The notes: generated by a model from the letters alone, not told the origin. A DNA stretch of 44,087 nt from Myxococcales bacterium (GCA_024222395.1 JAAEPE010000288.1:1-44087); one strand, 5' to 3'; numbered from the stretch's first letter, positions 1 through 9,406 are shown. Numbers and translations: made by a program.

Positions 1-1683
1 GAACAACTTCCGACGAGCATCGTGGCGAGTGTTGAAGTCTCAACTCAGATTCTAGAACGCCCCCACAGAGGGCCGACCAAGCCACCACCACCACCACATG
101 ACCGACGTGAGTTCGAAAGCGCAGCCCTGGCTGCCGTCTCGTCGATCGTTCAAACGCCGCCATCGGAAGATCTCTCAATTATCCCCCACGGAACGGGAGA
201 TCTGCCTGAATTGAACGTCCCTGTAGCGCAAAGCCCTAGCGCTCCTTACCCGGTTCCCAACCAGCAGCCGCGGCCGCAGAACCCGGGCCCCGCAGCACCC
301 AGCGCACGACTGCCCGCGCCTATCCGACCCTATACTGCGCCTCCTATGCACGGCCACATGGGCATGCCACCCATGCAACAGTCGCCAAACAGCATGCTTA
401 TGCACGGCTCCGGGCCCTACCCGATGCCACCCATGCAACAATCTTCAGGCAGCATGCCACCGGGCTCCGGGCCCATGATGACTGGAGTGAGGCCGGATTC
501 TTGCAACCCCTATCAACCTGCCAGCCGACAACCGCCGGCCAAGCGCGGGCGCCTGCTCATCGGTGTAGGCGTCGCCCTCGTGCTTGTCGCCTTTGGCATC
601 GTCGCAACGCTCGTTAGCCAGGGTGAGAATAAGGCGGTAGCTGTCGAAGGACTCGGAGCTGACGCAACGAAGGCCGCGGCTTCACCTGTGGTAATCCCGA
701 AGATCGACGAATCAGCCGCTCTCAACCAAGCGGCGGCCGGTGAAGAGGAGACCAAAGCGCTTCCCGAAGCCGCAGAGCCGGAGCCAATTCTGGTTGCGAG
801 TCTCATTGCCGGCAATGCGCAACTTCCGGCCTTAACCTGGGGCACCGATGAGTCATTCCAGGCAGATCTTCCACCACTCCAGAGCAACCCAGAGCCAGAG
901 CCCGTCCCAGAACCAGAGCTCGTTCCAGAAGAGCAGCCTGCCCCGGAGCCCGCGATTAAGAGACCCATCGTCACCAAGCCCAAGCTGAGGAAGCCAAGGC
1001 CCGCGGCAAGACGACCTACCGTTCGCAAGCCGATAGCTCAACCGAGGCGGCGTCAGGCTGAGCCAGATCCAGACGAGGATCCAGACGAGGATCCAGATGA
1101 AGACGAATTTGACCCATCGCCTGCCAAGTCTGCTGCTCGATCTCTCTACATGCGCAAGAAGTTCGACGAGGCTGCTGCGACACTCGAAAAGGCGGCCAAT
1201 CGTATCGACGATGACAATGTGGCGATGCGACTGAGCGATAGGGCGGATGCCTACAAGAAGGTTGGAAGCTACTTGGTCAAGGCCGAGAAGGCCCGAAGAT
1301 CCAATCCAGGGGAAGCGCTAGATCTCTTTAAGAAGGCGCTATCGGAAGACAAGAAACATGCCTCAGGCACCCTTGCAAAGCTCATTCGCCTCCGCATTGG
1401 CCAGGTAGCGCCTAAGGCTGCCAAAGGGCATATGGCCAAGGGCAACCTCGCTGCGGCGAGGAAAGCCGCTGACACCGCCAAACGCTACAACGAAGGCCAG
1501 GCTGTCGAGGGTGTCTACAAGAGCTTGGAACGCAAAGCCAATTCGCTGATCAAGAAGGCGCTCAGAGCAAAAAGGGACGGCGATGATGACGAGGCAAAAG
1601 ACCTGCTTCGCGAAGCGACGTCGATTGCGCCAAAGGGCACTTCAGCCTACGAGAAGTGTCGCAAGGAGCTCCGCAAATTCTAG
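1..1683 (+). CDS. Membrane-anchored TPR-like protein, 5'-truncated (possible Ser/Thr kinase tail)
   Basis: The reading frame is open from base 1, so the gene probably starts upstream of the window; the GTG at base 22 is only a fallback start. Residue numbers here count from base 22. Residues 1-170 are a low-complexity Pro/Met-rich linker. A single transmembrane helix follows at about 178-198, preceded by basic KRGR. Next come a Pro/Glu stretch, a Lys/Arg/Pro stretch and a short acidic tandem repeat (PDED units, from 12-bp DNA repeats near 1068-1112). The last 185 residues are Lys/Ala-rich helices with TPR-like spacing. A proline-rich linker, one TM helix and an outer repeat domain is the usual C-terminal layout of myxobacterial-type Ser/Thr kinases, but no kinase domain is visible, so that is inference. 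Confidence 0.7.
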   Translation, partial: EQLPTSIVASVEVSTQILERPHRGPTKPPPPPHDRREFESAALAAVSSIVQTPPSEDLSIIPHGTGDLPELNVPVAQSPSAPYPVPNQQPRPQNPGPAAPSARLPAPIRPYTAPPMHGHMGMPPMQQSPNSMLMHGSGPYPMPPMQQSSGSMPPGSGPMMTGVRPDSCNPYQPASRQPPAKRGRLLIGVGVALVLVAFGIVATLVSQGENKAVAVEGLGADATKAAASPVVIPKIDESAALNQAAAGEEETKALPEAAEPEPILVASLIAGNAQLPALTWGTDESFQADLPPLQSNPEPEPVPEPELVPEEQPAPEPAIKRPIVTKPKLRKPRPAARRPTVRKPIAQPRRRQAEPDPDEDPDEDPDEDEFDPSPAKSAARSLYMRKKFDEAAATLEKAANRIDDDNVAMRLSDRADAYKKVGSYLVKAEKARRSNPGEALDLFKKALSEDKKHASGTLAKLIRLRIGQVAPKAAKGHMAKGNLAAARKAADTAKRYNEGQAVEGVYKSLERKANSLIKKALRAKRDGDDDEAKDLLREATSIAPKGTSAYEKCRKELRKF

Positions 1684-1729
1684 GGGCATAGGCCCTCGTT
1701 GGCGGTTCAGTAAAACTCGTAGAGCCTTG

Positions 1730-1921
1730 TCCAAATTCATCGAGCTCGAATGGTTTGTCGAGACCAACGTCTCCGCCCAGAATAGCCATGTTCGGGCCCA
1801 ATACCTCGGCACCGATTCCGGATAACATTAGTAGTCGTACGGAGCTCGTGTCGGGACTACGCCGCAGAGACCTCGCGACATCCCAACCATTGGCCAACGG
1901 CATTACGATGTCGAGAAACGC
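1730..1921 (-). pseudogene. Response-regulator receiver domain remnant
   Basis: On the minus strand this stretch encodes the second half of a CheY-like receiver domain. It has FLDIVMP with the phospho-acceptor Asp, then NGWDVARSLR, LLMLSG (the switch Ser position) and DKPFELDE with the conserved Lys. The N-terminal half is missing because the frame runs straight into the start of the next, divergent gene. There is no start codon or ribosome site for it, and nothing recognisable follows DKPFELDE. It is best read as a fragment of a response regulator left after a deletion or rearrangement with a breakpoint near 1922. Confidence 0.65.
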
Positions 1922-1922
1922 A

Positions 1923-2930
1923 ATGCATCGGTCAAGCGTGGTAAAAGTCCCCGTGTCTTTGCGATGGAAGCGGCTACTGATAGCGACCGTCGTCGCAATC
2001 GCCGCTTTCGCAGGCATTTCGATCTACACAGACTTGAGTGCACTAGGAGATCGCCTTGGTGGGTTTGCCTGGTGGGCAATGGCAGCGGCACTGAGTCTGG
2101 CGGTACTGAACTACGTACTGCGATTTTTCCGCTGGAGTCTCTACCTACGCCACGCGGAGATCGAAATACCCCTGGGGCTAAGCGCCCGAATCTTCCTATC
2201 TGGATTCGCCTTCTCCATCACGCCTGGCAAGCTGGGTGAGCTGGTCAAATCCTACCTCATTCGGGAGTTTCGAGATGTTCCCATTGCCAGGACCGCCCCT
2301 CTGGTGGTCGGCGAGCGGATCACCGACCTGGCGGCGCTTCTCGTCCTGGGCATCATCGGTGTGGCGACCTACGACGTCGCACAGAACCTTGTGCTCGTCG
2401 GCGCCCTGCTCGTCGGTGGAGCTCTGGTTGGCCTCTCCTGGCCTGTTTTCGCCAGAGGAGGTGTCCGAATGCTCACCAATCCTGGCCTTCTTCGCCGTTT
2501 CCGGGCCCCCCTGCTCGAATTCTACGAAGGCCTTGCGCAGCTCGTTCTGCCCTGGCCAATGCTCTGGGCAACCAGTTTGGCGGTCGTAGCCTGGCTAGCG
2601 GAATGCGTAGGCTTTGCCCTAATTCTCTCGGCATTCCCCGGTACAGAAGTGCCCCTCAGCCTCGCGATTCTCATCTACGCCAGCACCACGATTGCCGGTG
2701 CTCTCTCATTCTTGCCAGGGGGCCTCCTCGTCACGGAAGCGACAATGACGCTCCTTCTCGTCGAAGCCTCACGAGGCTGTGATGAACCCACTGCGCTGGC
2801 CGCAACCATCCTGATTCGACTGGCGACGCTCTGGTTTGCCGTGTTGATTGGTGTCGTCGCTCTCACCCTGCTTCGCCGCAAGTCAAACCAATCAGACCGC
2901 GCCCTTTCCGCCGCCAGCAACGAAGCCTGA
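1923..2930 (+). CDS. YbhN/UPF0104-like (LPG synthase TM family) membrane protein
   Basis: This is a 335-residue polytopic membrane protein with about eight hydrophobic helices. It has the family features of the lysylphosphatidylglycerol synthase transmembrane region (PF03706): an early LRFFRW segment, a SITPGKLGELVKSYLIR segment, and a late LSFLPGGLLVTEATM segment. Those regions are the conserved core of this flippase-like family, which moves or handles lipid-linked substrates in the inner membrane. The attached catalytic aminoacyl-transferase domain of MprF is absent. The frame is open from 1755, but that upstream part overlaps the response-regulator remnant on the other strand, so I take ATG 1923; no strong Shine-Dalgarno decides it. 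It is first in a run of five same-strand genes, 53 bp before the M48-like gene. Confidence 0.85.
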   Translation: MHRSSVVKVPVSLRWKRLLIATVVAIAAFAGISIYTDLSALGDRLGGFAWWAMAAALSLAVLNYVLRFFRWSLYLRHAEIEIPLGLSARIFLSGFAFSITPGKLGELVKSYLIREFRDVPIARTAPLVVGERITDLAALLVLGIIGVATYDVAQNLVLVGALLVGGALVGLSWPVFARGGVRMLTNPGLLRRFRAPLLEFYEGLAQLVLPWPMLWATSLAVVAWLAECVGFALILSAFPGTEVPLSLAILIYASTTIAGALSFLPGGLLVTEATMTLLLVEASRGCDEPTALAATILIRLATLWFAVLIGVVALTLLRRKSNQSDRALSAASNEA

Positions 2931-2983
2931 GTACCCGGTCTCCTGGGCGAGCGCCCAAGCCACTTCGGGCATATACTCGGGAT

Positions 2984-3856
2984 ATGGCACAGATCGACTT
3001 CGACCTGGCCCGCTACATCGCACACCGCAAGGGACGAGTCCTGCAGCGAGCCCGCGATGGAGCAGCCTACGGTTTCTCTCGCGAACTTCGTCACCGGCGC
3101 AATCTGATTGCGCTCAGGCCCGTCTCCTTTGCAATTGATGCGACCTCACGGCAGTGGAAGGGAAGCGCCAAAAACGAGCTTCTCGAAGCTAGTGCCAGGT
3201 CCTCAAGTGCCTGCCATCCGAGGCTCTTCCAAGCCGCCGAGGCCGCTGCCAATGCTCTCACTCTCGAGCACCGGCCCCCAATGTACGTGAGCGATACCAA
3301 CGCTCCGGTCGGCTCCTGGGCCTTGGGAACCGATGACGACTCTCTGATTGTCATCCATCCCCTGTGGCTCGATGCCCTATCAGATTCCGAGTTGCAGGCG
3401 GTAATCGGTCGTACCCTGGGCTACGTACAGAACAATCTCGTGCCCTATAGCACCGCGCTCTACTATCTAGAGCACGATGCATTCTTCTTCGTTCGTTGGA
3501 TCGTAACGCCAGCCATCATGGCCTTGCGAGCTTGGGCCAAGCGAGCTGATATCACCTGCGATCGGGCCGGGCTCATCGCTACCCGAAGTGTAGGCATCTC
3601 AGTCGCTTCCATGCTCCGCAGCGAAGGAGCCTTCGCTGGCCCCCTCGACTACGATGGTCTTCTCGACCCAAGGAGTCTTCCTACGGGCCCGGTCTCAGAA
3701 CTTGTCGCAGACAACAAGCACTTGAAACATCGCATTGCTGCGCTTCACGTCTTCTCCAAGACCTATCTGTACAGTCAACTGATCGGTGACCAGTCGCCCG
3801 ACGGCATGGCCACCGATAAAGCGGACGAACTCGTATCTGAAATTTTGGAAGGATAG
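2984..3856 (+). CDS. Degenerate M48 (HtpX-like) metallopeptidase, zinc ligands lost
   Basis: This 290-residue protein follows the M48 peptidase pattern. It has HPRLFQAAEAAANAL, then PPMYVSDTNAPVGSWALGT, DDSLIVIHPLWLDALSD, and LQAVIGRTLGY at residues 137-147. In an active M48 enzyme the last motif reads AVxxHELGH; here it is RTLGY (143-147), so both zinc histidines and the catalytic glutamate are gone. The downstream motif that normally carries the third ligand (AE..ADRAG) is ADITCDRAG at 188-196, with Glu replaced by Asp. A hydrophobic stretch lies at about 160-182. It should be proteolytically dead and may act as a scaffold or binding partner. It ends 5 bp before the dynamin-like gene, implying coupled expression and a shared process. 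Confidence 0.8.
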   Translation: MAQIDFDLARYIAHRKGRVLQRARDGAAYGFSRELRHRRNLIALRPVSFAIDATSRQWKGSAKNELLEASARSSSACHPRLFQAAEAAANALTLEHRPPMYVSDTNAPVGSWALGTDDDSLIVIHPLWLDALSDSELQAVIGRTLGYVQNNLVPYSTALYYLEHDAFFFVRWIVTPAIMALRAWAKRADITCDRAGLIATRSVGISVASMLRSEGAFAGPLDYDGLLDPRSLPTGPVSELVADNKHLKHRIAALHVFSKTYLYSQLIGDQSPDGMATDKADELVSEILEG

Positions 3857-3861
3857 ACGCT

Positions 3862-5775
3862 ATGCTAGAAAAACACCGAGAGAGCAAAGCGGTAATCCTG
3901 GAGCACCTGGAGCGATTGGCCGCTATTGCCGACCAAATTGGCATGCACTCCTTGGCAAGTGACATTCGCCATCAACGAGTCGAAAAGCTGCGCGACGAAC
4001 AATTTCACCTGGTTGTCCTGGGTGAGTTCAATCACGGCAAGTCAACGTTCGTTAATGCGCTCCTGGGCACAGATCTCTTGCCAACGGGCATTACGCCGAC
4101 CACCGCCACCATCAATCACCTGGTCTTTTCCGACACGCCGACCGCCAAAGCTCTCACGATGAGCGGCGAAGAAATCTGCCTATCTCCTTCTGAGATTGCC
4201 GACTGGGTGACCGTCGCGGGCCAGCACAGCAAGGATGTAAGGCGCCTTGAAATAGGCTACCCATCCGAACTACTCAGAGAGACCATTACCCTGGTCGATA
4301 CGCCGGGTGTCAACGACCTCAACGAGCAGCGGGCAGACATCACCTACGGCTACGTGCCAAGAGCTGACGCCGTTATCTTCCTACTCGACGCATCCCAAGC
4401 GCTCAAAGACTCTGAGCGAGAATTCCTCTCTAGCCACGTTCTCGAAGGCTGCAAAGACAGGCTTATCTTCGTGCTTGGCAAACTCGACCTGCTCAACTCC
4501 GATGAACGAGACGCCGTTATCACCTACGTGCGCAACGGTCTTCGAAAATTCGTAGACAATCCCGTGGTCTTCCCTCTCTCCGCAAAGGGTTGGCTCGATA
4601 GCCACGATCCTGACAGCGGCTTTCCAGAGCTCCTACACAACCTCGACGGCTTCCTAGACACCGACCGCTCGCAAATCGTGCTCGACAACGCGGCAGTCGA
4701 TGCCGAGCGAACCGCGGCGCTGGTGCAGCAAAATCTTGGCATCAAGCTACATGCTCTCGGCCTCGATATGGGCGACCTCGAGTCGCGGGTTGCAGAAGTT
4801 AAGACACAACTCGATGCCTCCAAACGCAAGATCGACGAACTTCATGTGCGCATTGGAGCCGAACTTGAGGCCATCAAATCGCAAGTGCAGCTGGCGCTCG
4901 CCGACTTTACGCAACATTTCGCCAGAGCTATTCCCCACGAAATCGACCGGGTCGACTCTAACGATCTGAAGCAATATCTGGGGCCCTTTGTTCAGGACAA
5001 GTTCAAGGAATGGTCGGAGATGCAGGGCCTTCGCGTATCTCAGGCTCTGGAAAAGCTGGCGGAAGAAATCATCGCCATCACCAATGAAAACGTCGCGGAG
5101 GCATTCAATTCCCTCAGCAGCCGTCTTGGGCCGTCACAAACCAAAGTCGAAATCGATACCGATAGCTTCATGTACGACCTCGGCGTCTATGCGCTGGGTG
5201 CTCTCGGCACAACGGTCTTCATGTTTGTGAATACTCTAGCTGGCGGCTTGCTCACCCTCGCCGCACCGATTCTCGCGATTGTTGTGAAGTCGAAAGTCTC
5301 AGGAGACATCAAGGAGCAAGCCAAGGAGCGGGCGCCCGGTGTGATTCTGCAAGCCGGTGAAGCGATGGGGCCCTACTTCGATCAATCGATTGATGACTTC
5401 GGCGACCGCCTGCGCAACTTCGTTACAACGGCTGGAACCAGCCTATACCGAGGCATCACAGAAGTGCTGGAGCAGACTGTGCAAGAGCGCAAAGACGGCC
5501 AGGATGCCATCGCTCCCCTCGTGCAAGCAGTTCGCGATCAGTCAATGGAAGTCGCGACACTGCAGATGGACCTCAGCAAGGCCAGGGCCAAGATTTGGGA
5601 AGGGGGCCGCCGTACAGCGCAATCGCCTCTCATCGATCCGGAGCTAGCGCCAGAAGCGGAAGCGTCGGAAGAGCTCGCCCCAGATGAGGACATTGATTCC
5701 ATCGAACTCATCGATGATGAGGACGTTAGTGAGCCGCCCGATGCGCACGACGAGACTCGCAAGGATCTGAACTAG
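3862..5775 (+). CDS. Dynamin-like GTPase with membrane hairpin
   Basis: This is a 637-residue bacterial dynamin-family GTPase. G1 is GEFNHGKSTFVNALLG from residue 54 (Lys60, Ser61). G2 is PTGITPTTATIN, G3 is DTPGVND at 146, and G4 is GKLD at 206, where the usual form is NKxD. Long coiled-coil helices follow from about 290 to 430. A hydrophobic hairpin at about 438-475 (ALGALGTTVFMFVNTLAGG and beyond) is the expected membrane paddle. A second helical segment and a very acidic C-terminal tail finish the protein. By family knowledge such proteins bind, tubulate or fuse membranes in a GTP-dependent way, often as heterotypic pairs. Its partner is probably the TPR-dynamin that starts 15 bp downstream. 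Confidence 0.92.
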   Translation: MLEKHRESKAVILEHLERLAAIADQIGMHSLASDIRHQRVEKLRDEQFHLVVLGEFNHGKSTFVNALLGTDLLPTGITPTTATINHLVFSDTPTAKALTMSGEEICLSPSEIADWVTVAGQHSKDVRRLEIGYPSELLRETITLVDTPGVNDLNEQRADITYGYVPRADAVIFLLDASQALKDSEREFLSSHVLEGCKDRLIFVLGKLDLLNSDERDAVITYVRNGLRKFVDNPVVFPLSAKGWLDSHDPDSGFPELLHNLDGFLDTDRSQIVLDNAAVDAERTAALVQQNLGIKLHALGLDMGDLESRVAEVKTQLDASKRKIDELHVRIGAELEAIKSQVQLALADFTQHFARAIPHEIDRVDSNDLKQYLGPFVQDKFKEWSEMQGLRVSQALEKLAEEIIAITNENVAEAFNSLSSRLGPSQTKVEIDTDSFMYDLGVYALGALGTTVFMFVNTLAGGLLTLAAPILAIVVKSKVSGDIKEQAKERAPGVILQAGEAMGPYFDQSIDDFGDRLRNFVTTAGTSLYRGITEVLEQTVQERKDGQDAIAPLVQAVRDQSMEVATLQMDLSKARAKIWEGGRRTAQSPLIDPELAPEAEASEELAPDEDIDSIELIDDEDVSEPPDAHDETRKDLN

Positions 5776-5790
5776 TACAGGCTCACGACC

Positions 5791-8658
5791 GTGTCTTTCT
5801 GGTCCCGAATCGAGCGGCGCATCGAAGAGATCACAGGTGATCTCTTGCCCGATGAGTTCACTGAGAAACTCAGCGTCGCTCGAAAGACTCTGCAGTCTGG
5901 TGACCTCATTGAGGCGGAGGCACTGCTACTTTCTCTTACGCAAGACCGTCCAGATCACTCTGGTGCACAAGTGCTCTTGGGCACGGCAGAGCTCAGGCTT
6001 TCGAAGAACGACGAGGCCTTCTCAGCGTTCGAGCTGGCCCTACAATTCTCAAAGCACATGCCCGAAGCACTCCTTGGCCGAGGTTGGGCCGCTCTTGCGC
6101 TGGACATGCGCAGCATCGCAGAAGACGACTTCCGTGCAGCGCGAGAGGCCGCTGGCGGCGATAGAGAACTCCTCGCCGAGGCCTATACCGGCCTTGGTAC
6201 GCTCTATAGAACGAGTGGCGAGCTAGACAAAGCCATCCGCGAGCTTCGAAAGGCCGTTGCGGAGTCAGGCAATGAGGCGAGCACCATCGCCGCCCTGGGT
6301 GAAGCATTGAGCGCCGACGAGAAGCGCTCCAATACCGAAGCAAGACGCTATCTGGAACGATTGGCAGATCGAGAAGGCTGTCCTGCCGTCGCTTGGCTCG
6401 CACTTGGCCGCATCGCCCTGCGTGATCGGGATGCGGAGGCCGCAGTAGTCTACTTCGAGCGTATCGGGGACGAAGACACAGAGCAAACCCAGGTTGAGGC
6501 GTTGATCGGAACTGGCGCCGCTAAGCTCTTGCTCGAAGAAGGAGAGAGCGCTGAGTCTCTGCTGCGTATGGCAATTGCTCGCGCCCCTCGCAACCCGGAG
6601 GCGCTTGCGCGTCTAGCCGAGGCCATCGGATTTCAGGAGCGGGAAACCGAAGCACTCGAGGCGTATCAGCGAGCACTGGATGTGCGGGCGGACCTGGCTG
6701 TGGCCAAGGAAGCGCTATCTCTGGCGCTCAGCATAGGAGACGTCGATCGAGGAGTCCTCCTGGCCAATCAGGTGCTCAGCTTAGACGCCACCTATCCAGA
6801 TGCTCTCACGGCTAGAGGGCTGCAGCTGGCTGGGCAGAACAACTTGGATGCAGCGCGCGCAACCTACAAGCTCGCCATCGACAACGGAGGCTCACACGAG
6901 ACACTGCTTGCGATGGCCAGACTTGAGCTCGATGAGGGCGATGATGAGCAAGCAACGCGCTGGGCAAGAAGGGCACTGCAGCAAGAGCCACGTGACGAGC
7001 GGGCACGCAAGATGCTCGGGTCCTGTGGAGCAGCGGCGCTAGGCGTCAACTTGCAGGCAGACAGCGAGTGGTACGACGTAGCTTCTGCTACTCGAAAGCT
7101 CTGCGCCACCCACCACGATCTAGCCAGTCTCATGCAAGACGCGAACGTCGCTGTAGCAGAATACGATCAGCCTCTGCTCGTAGCGGTTATGGGCGAGTTC
7201 TCAAGCGGCAAATCTACCTTTGTGAACGCCTTTGTGAGCGCCGACGTAGCACCGACCGGCATTACGCCGACTACCGCGACCATCAATATGCTCAAGTACG
7301 GTCGTAGCCGCGGTGGGCGAGTTGTCTATCGGGACAACACCAGCCGAGAAATTGATGGTGACTCTCTATCTGCGAGTTTATCGCAGATTGACGGCCATGA
7401 GGCGCGCAGGGTGCGGCACGTTGAGATTCTGATGCCGATAGGGGTTCTTGAGCAAGTCAATATTGTCGATACGCCAGGCCTGAACTCCATCTTGCCCGAA
7501 CACGAGGCAGTCGCAAGGGGATTTCTCCAGCGCGCAGACGCTGTCGTGTGGCTATTCACTGCCAATCAAGCGGGCAAGACCACCGAGAAACGAGCCCTCG
7601 ATAGCATCCGAGAGCAGGGAGTGCGGGTCCTTGGTGTGCTCAACAAGATCGACCAGCTCAACTCAGATCAGGTCGCAAAAATCCTGAAGTTTGTAGACAA
7701 TGAACTCGGCGACCGCGTTGAGACGTGCCTGCCAATTTCTGCCCGCCGAGCAATGGCAGGTGAAGACGGTAGTGGCTGGCAAGAGCTATCCACAGCACTC
7801 GAAGAGCGATTCTTCCGCGATGCGCGGAAGCTCAAGAAACAAGCTCTAGGGCGGCGCCTTGCCAGTGTTCACGCACGAGCCCTTGTCCTCGTGGGCGAGC
7901 GAGTACGAGAGCAGGGAACCCAAGCCGAGATGCTCAAGCAGGGGGCTGTGAAGGCGATGAAGGGCATGCTGAAGTTCGTCGACGAGACTGTCGAACAGGA
8001 GCGCGCCACCATCAACCGGGATGCTGGACTGCTCTATCGGCAAGCGGCCAAGGAGATCTTGGAGCTCGTCCGGCCGCGAAAGATGCCCTTTGGCTCGCAT
8101 AGGGCATCGCCAGCGGATCGAGACTACTTGCTAGGCCTCCTAGATAGCGGCTACGAAGCCCTCCTCTCCGAGAGTCGCACGCGATGCTTTGCGATCCTCA
8201 GGGACGGCGTAACCGAGGCACTCGCGGCGCTCGATCAAGGAGACGCGGAATTCGGCACGCTTGAAGAACTTGTAGAGGATGGGCTAAAGCTGGTCGATGC
8301 GGAGGTTTTTCGCAGCACCCAGAGCTTTCTCCGAGGTTTCTTGCGAGGCGGCTTCGTCGATCGTTTCTTCAGCAATCAGCTTCCCAGCATCGAGCTGCAG
8401 GAAGAGGCCATCTATCATGCGCTTTTCCGAAGTGCGCCTGAGATTCACGCAGAGTTCTCCGAACCTCTCGCCAGCGCAGGTGGCCAGCTTCTTGGCGACT
8501 TGGCCACTCGCCTAGAAGATCTCGCAAATCGAGCAGAGGTTCGCGCTTTTGAAGTTGATGCTGGGTTGCAACAAGCACTCAACGCGTTGCAGGAGCATCG
8601 CCTCCTTCTCGAGGCGGCTTGGGCAACGGTAGCAGACGGGGAAGTGCCCGCAGTATGA
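5791..8658 (+). CDS. TPR-dynamin-like GTPase fusion
   Basis: This 955-residue protein starts at GTG 5791, just after the upstream dynamin. Residues 1 to about 415 are a chain of TPR-like helical repeats with A-x-A/G-x-A-L-L periodicity, for example at 50-90 and 255-300. A dynamin-type GTPase domain follows: G1 GEFSSGKSTFVNAF from residue 468 (Lys474), G2 PTGITPTTATIN, G3 DTPGLNS at 560, and a canonical G4 NKID at 618. The rest is helical stalk. No convincing membrane hairpin is visible, unlike its neighbour. I infer that the TPR part recruits a partner and that the two GTPases work as a heterotypic pair, with the first anchored in the membrane. The stop overlaps the rnhB start (ATGA). Confidence 0.92.
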   Translation: MSFWSRIERRIEEITGDLLPDEFTEKLSVARKTLQSGDLIEAEALLLSLTQDRPDHSGAQVLLGTAELRLSKNDEAFSAFELALQFSKHMPEALLGRGWAALALDMRSIAEDDFRAAREAAGGDRELLAEAYTGLGTLYRTSGELDKAIRELRKAVAESGNEASTIAALGEALSADEKRSNTEARRYLERLADREGCPAVAWLALGRIALRDRDAEAAVVYFERIGDEDTEQTQVEALIGTGAAKLLLEEGESAESLLRMAIARAPRNPEALARLAEAIGFQERETEALEAYQRALDVRADLAVAKEALSLALSIGDVDRGVLLANQVLSLDATYPDALTARGLQLAGQNNLDAARATYKLAIDNGGSHETLLAMARLELDEGDDEQATRWARRALQQEPRDERARKMLGSCGAAALGVNLQADSEWYDVASATRKLCATHHDLASLMQDANVAVAEYDQPLLVAVMGEFSSGKSTFVNAFVSADVAPTGITPTTATINMLKYGRSRGGRVVYRDNTSREIDGDSLSASLSQIDGHEARRVRHVEILMPIGVLEQVNIVDTPGLNSILPEHEAVARGFLQRADAVVWLFTANQAGKTTEKRALDSIREQGVRVLGVLNKIDQLNSDQVAKILKFVDNELGDRVETCLPISARRAMAGEDGSGWQELSTALEERFFRDARKLKKQALGRRLASVHARALVLVGERVREQGTQAEMLKQGAVKAMKGMLKFVDETVEQERATINRDAGLLYRQAAKEILELVRPRKMPFGSHRASPADRDYLLGLLDSGYEALLSESRTRCFAILRDGVTEALAALDQGDAEFGTLEELVEDGLKLVDAEVFRSTQSFLRGFLRGGFVDRFFSNQLPSIELQEEAIYHALFRSAPEIHAEFSEPLASAGGQLLGDLATRLEDLANRAEVRAFEVDAGLQQALNALQEHRLLLEAAWATVADGEVPAV

Positions 8659-9383
8659 GCAAGATGACTCTTGGCATCGACGAAGCCGGCCGAGGCCCGG
8701 TTCTTGGGCAAATGGTCCTGGCCGCCGTGGTACTCGATAGCAAGACGGCAGCGGCGCTAACCCGCGCAGGTCTAGCGGACTCCAAGAGCTACGGTTCTGG
8801 CAAGAAGGCAAAGAGAATTCGTGCCGAGTTGGCCGCAAAGGTAGAGGAACTCGCCCTCTTCGTCGCGGTAGAGGTCGTTGACGTAGCCGAAGTAGATAGG
8901 CGGGTAAGGCTCTCGGAGCTCAATCTTCTGGAGCGAGAGTGCGCGGCTCGAATGATCGAGAAGGCGCCCACAGTCGATCGCATCGTGGCGGACGGTGATC
9001 GGCTCTTTCGGCCTATGCAGTCGCGTTACCCACACCTCGAAGCACTCAACAATGGAGAATCTGCTCACGCATCTGTAGCTGCTGCTTCCGTGGTTGCGAA
9101 GACCCGCCGTGACGAGCTCTTTGCTCTTATCCAGAAGCGTTATGAACCTGAGTTTGGGCGCTTTGAGGGAGGGGGCTACGTAAATGCTACTACTACGAAG
9201 TTCTTGCAAGCCTATGCAGAACAACACCTAGGCATTCCACCCGAGGCGAGGCTCTCGTGGCCATTCGAGTACCTACGCGACATCCTCGGTGACAACGTCG
9301 ACAGGATTCGAGCATCGCAAGATGTTGCCAAGCCCATCGTAAAGGATGAGGCCAAGCCGAGAGGCCAGCTATCGCTTCTCTAG
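8655..9383 (+). CDS. rnhB: Ribonuclease HII
   Basis: The 242-residue product removes RNA from RNA:DNA hybrids and single ribonucleotides from DNA. It begins with the RNase HII signature GIDEAGRGPVLG (the catalytic Asp-Glu pair), followed by LADSK, IVADGD (catalytic Asp) and the C-terminal SVVAKTRRDE block. The ATG at 8655 overlaps the TGA of the TPR-dynamin gene, so translation is probably coupled. The C-terminal 40 residues past the core are charged and not conserved in the family. The stop lies 23 bp before repeat R1. Confidence 0.95.
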   Translation: MSKMTLGIDEAGRGPVLGQMVLAAVVLDSKTAAALTRAGLADSKSYGSGKKAKRIRAELAAKVEELALFVAVEVVDVAEVDRRVRLSELNLLERECAARMIEKAPTVDRIVADGDRLFRPMQSRYPHLEALNNGESAHASVAAASVVAKTRRDELFALIQKRYEPEFGRFEGGGYVNATTTKFLQAYAEQHLGIPPEARLSWPFEYLRDILGDNVDRIRASQDVAKPIVKDEAKPRGQLSLL

Positions 9384-9406
9384 CTCAAAACTTCTGAATC
9401 AGAGCA

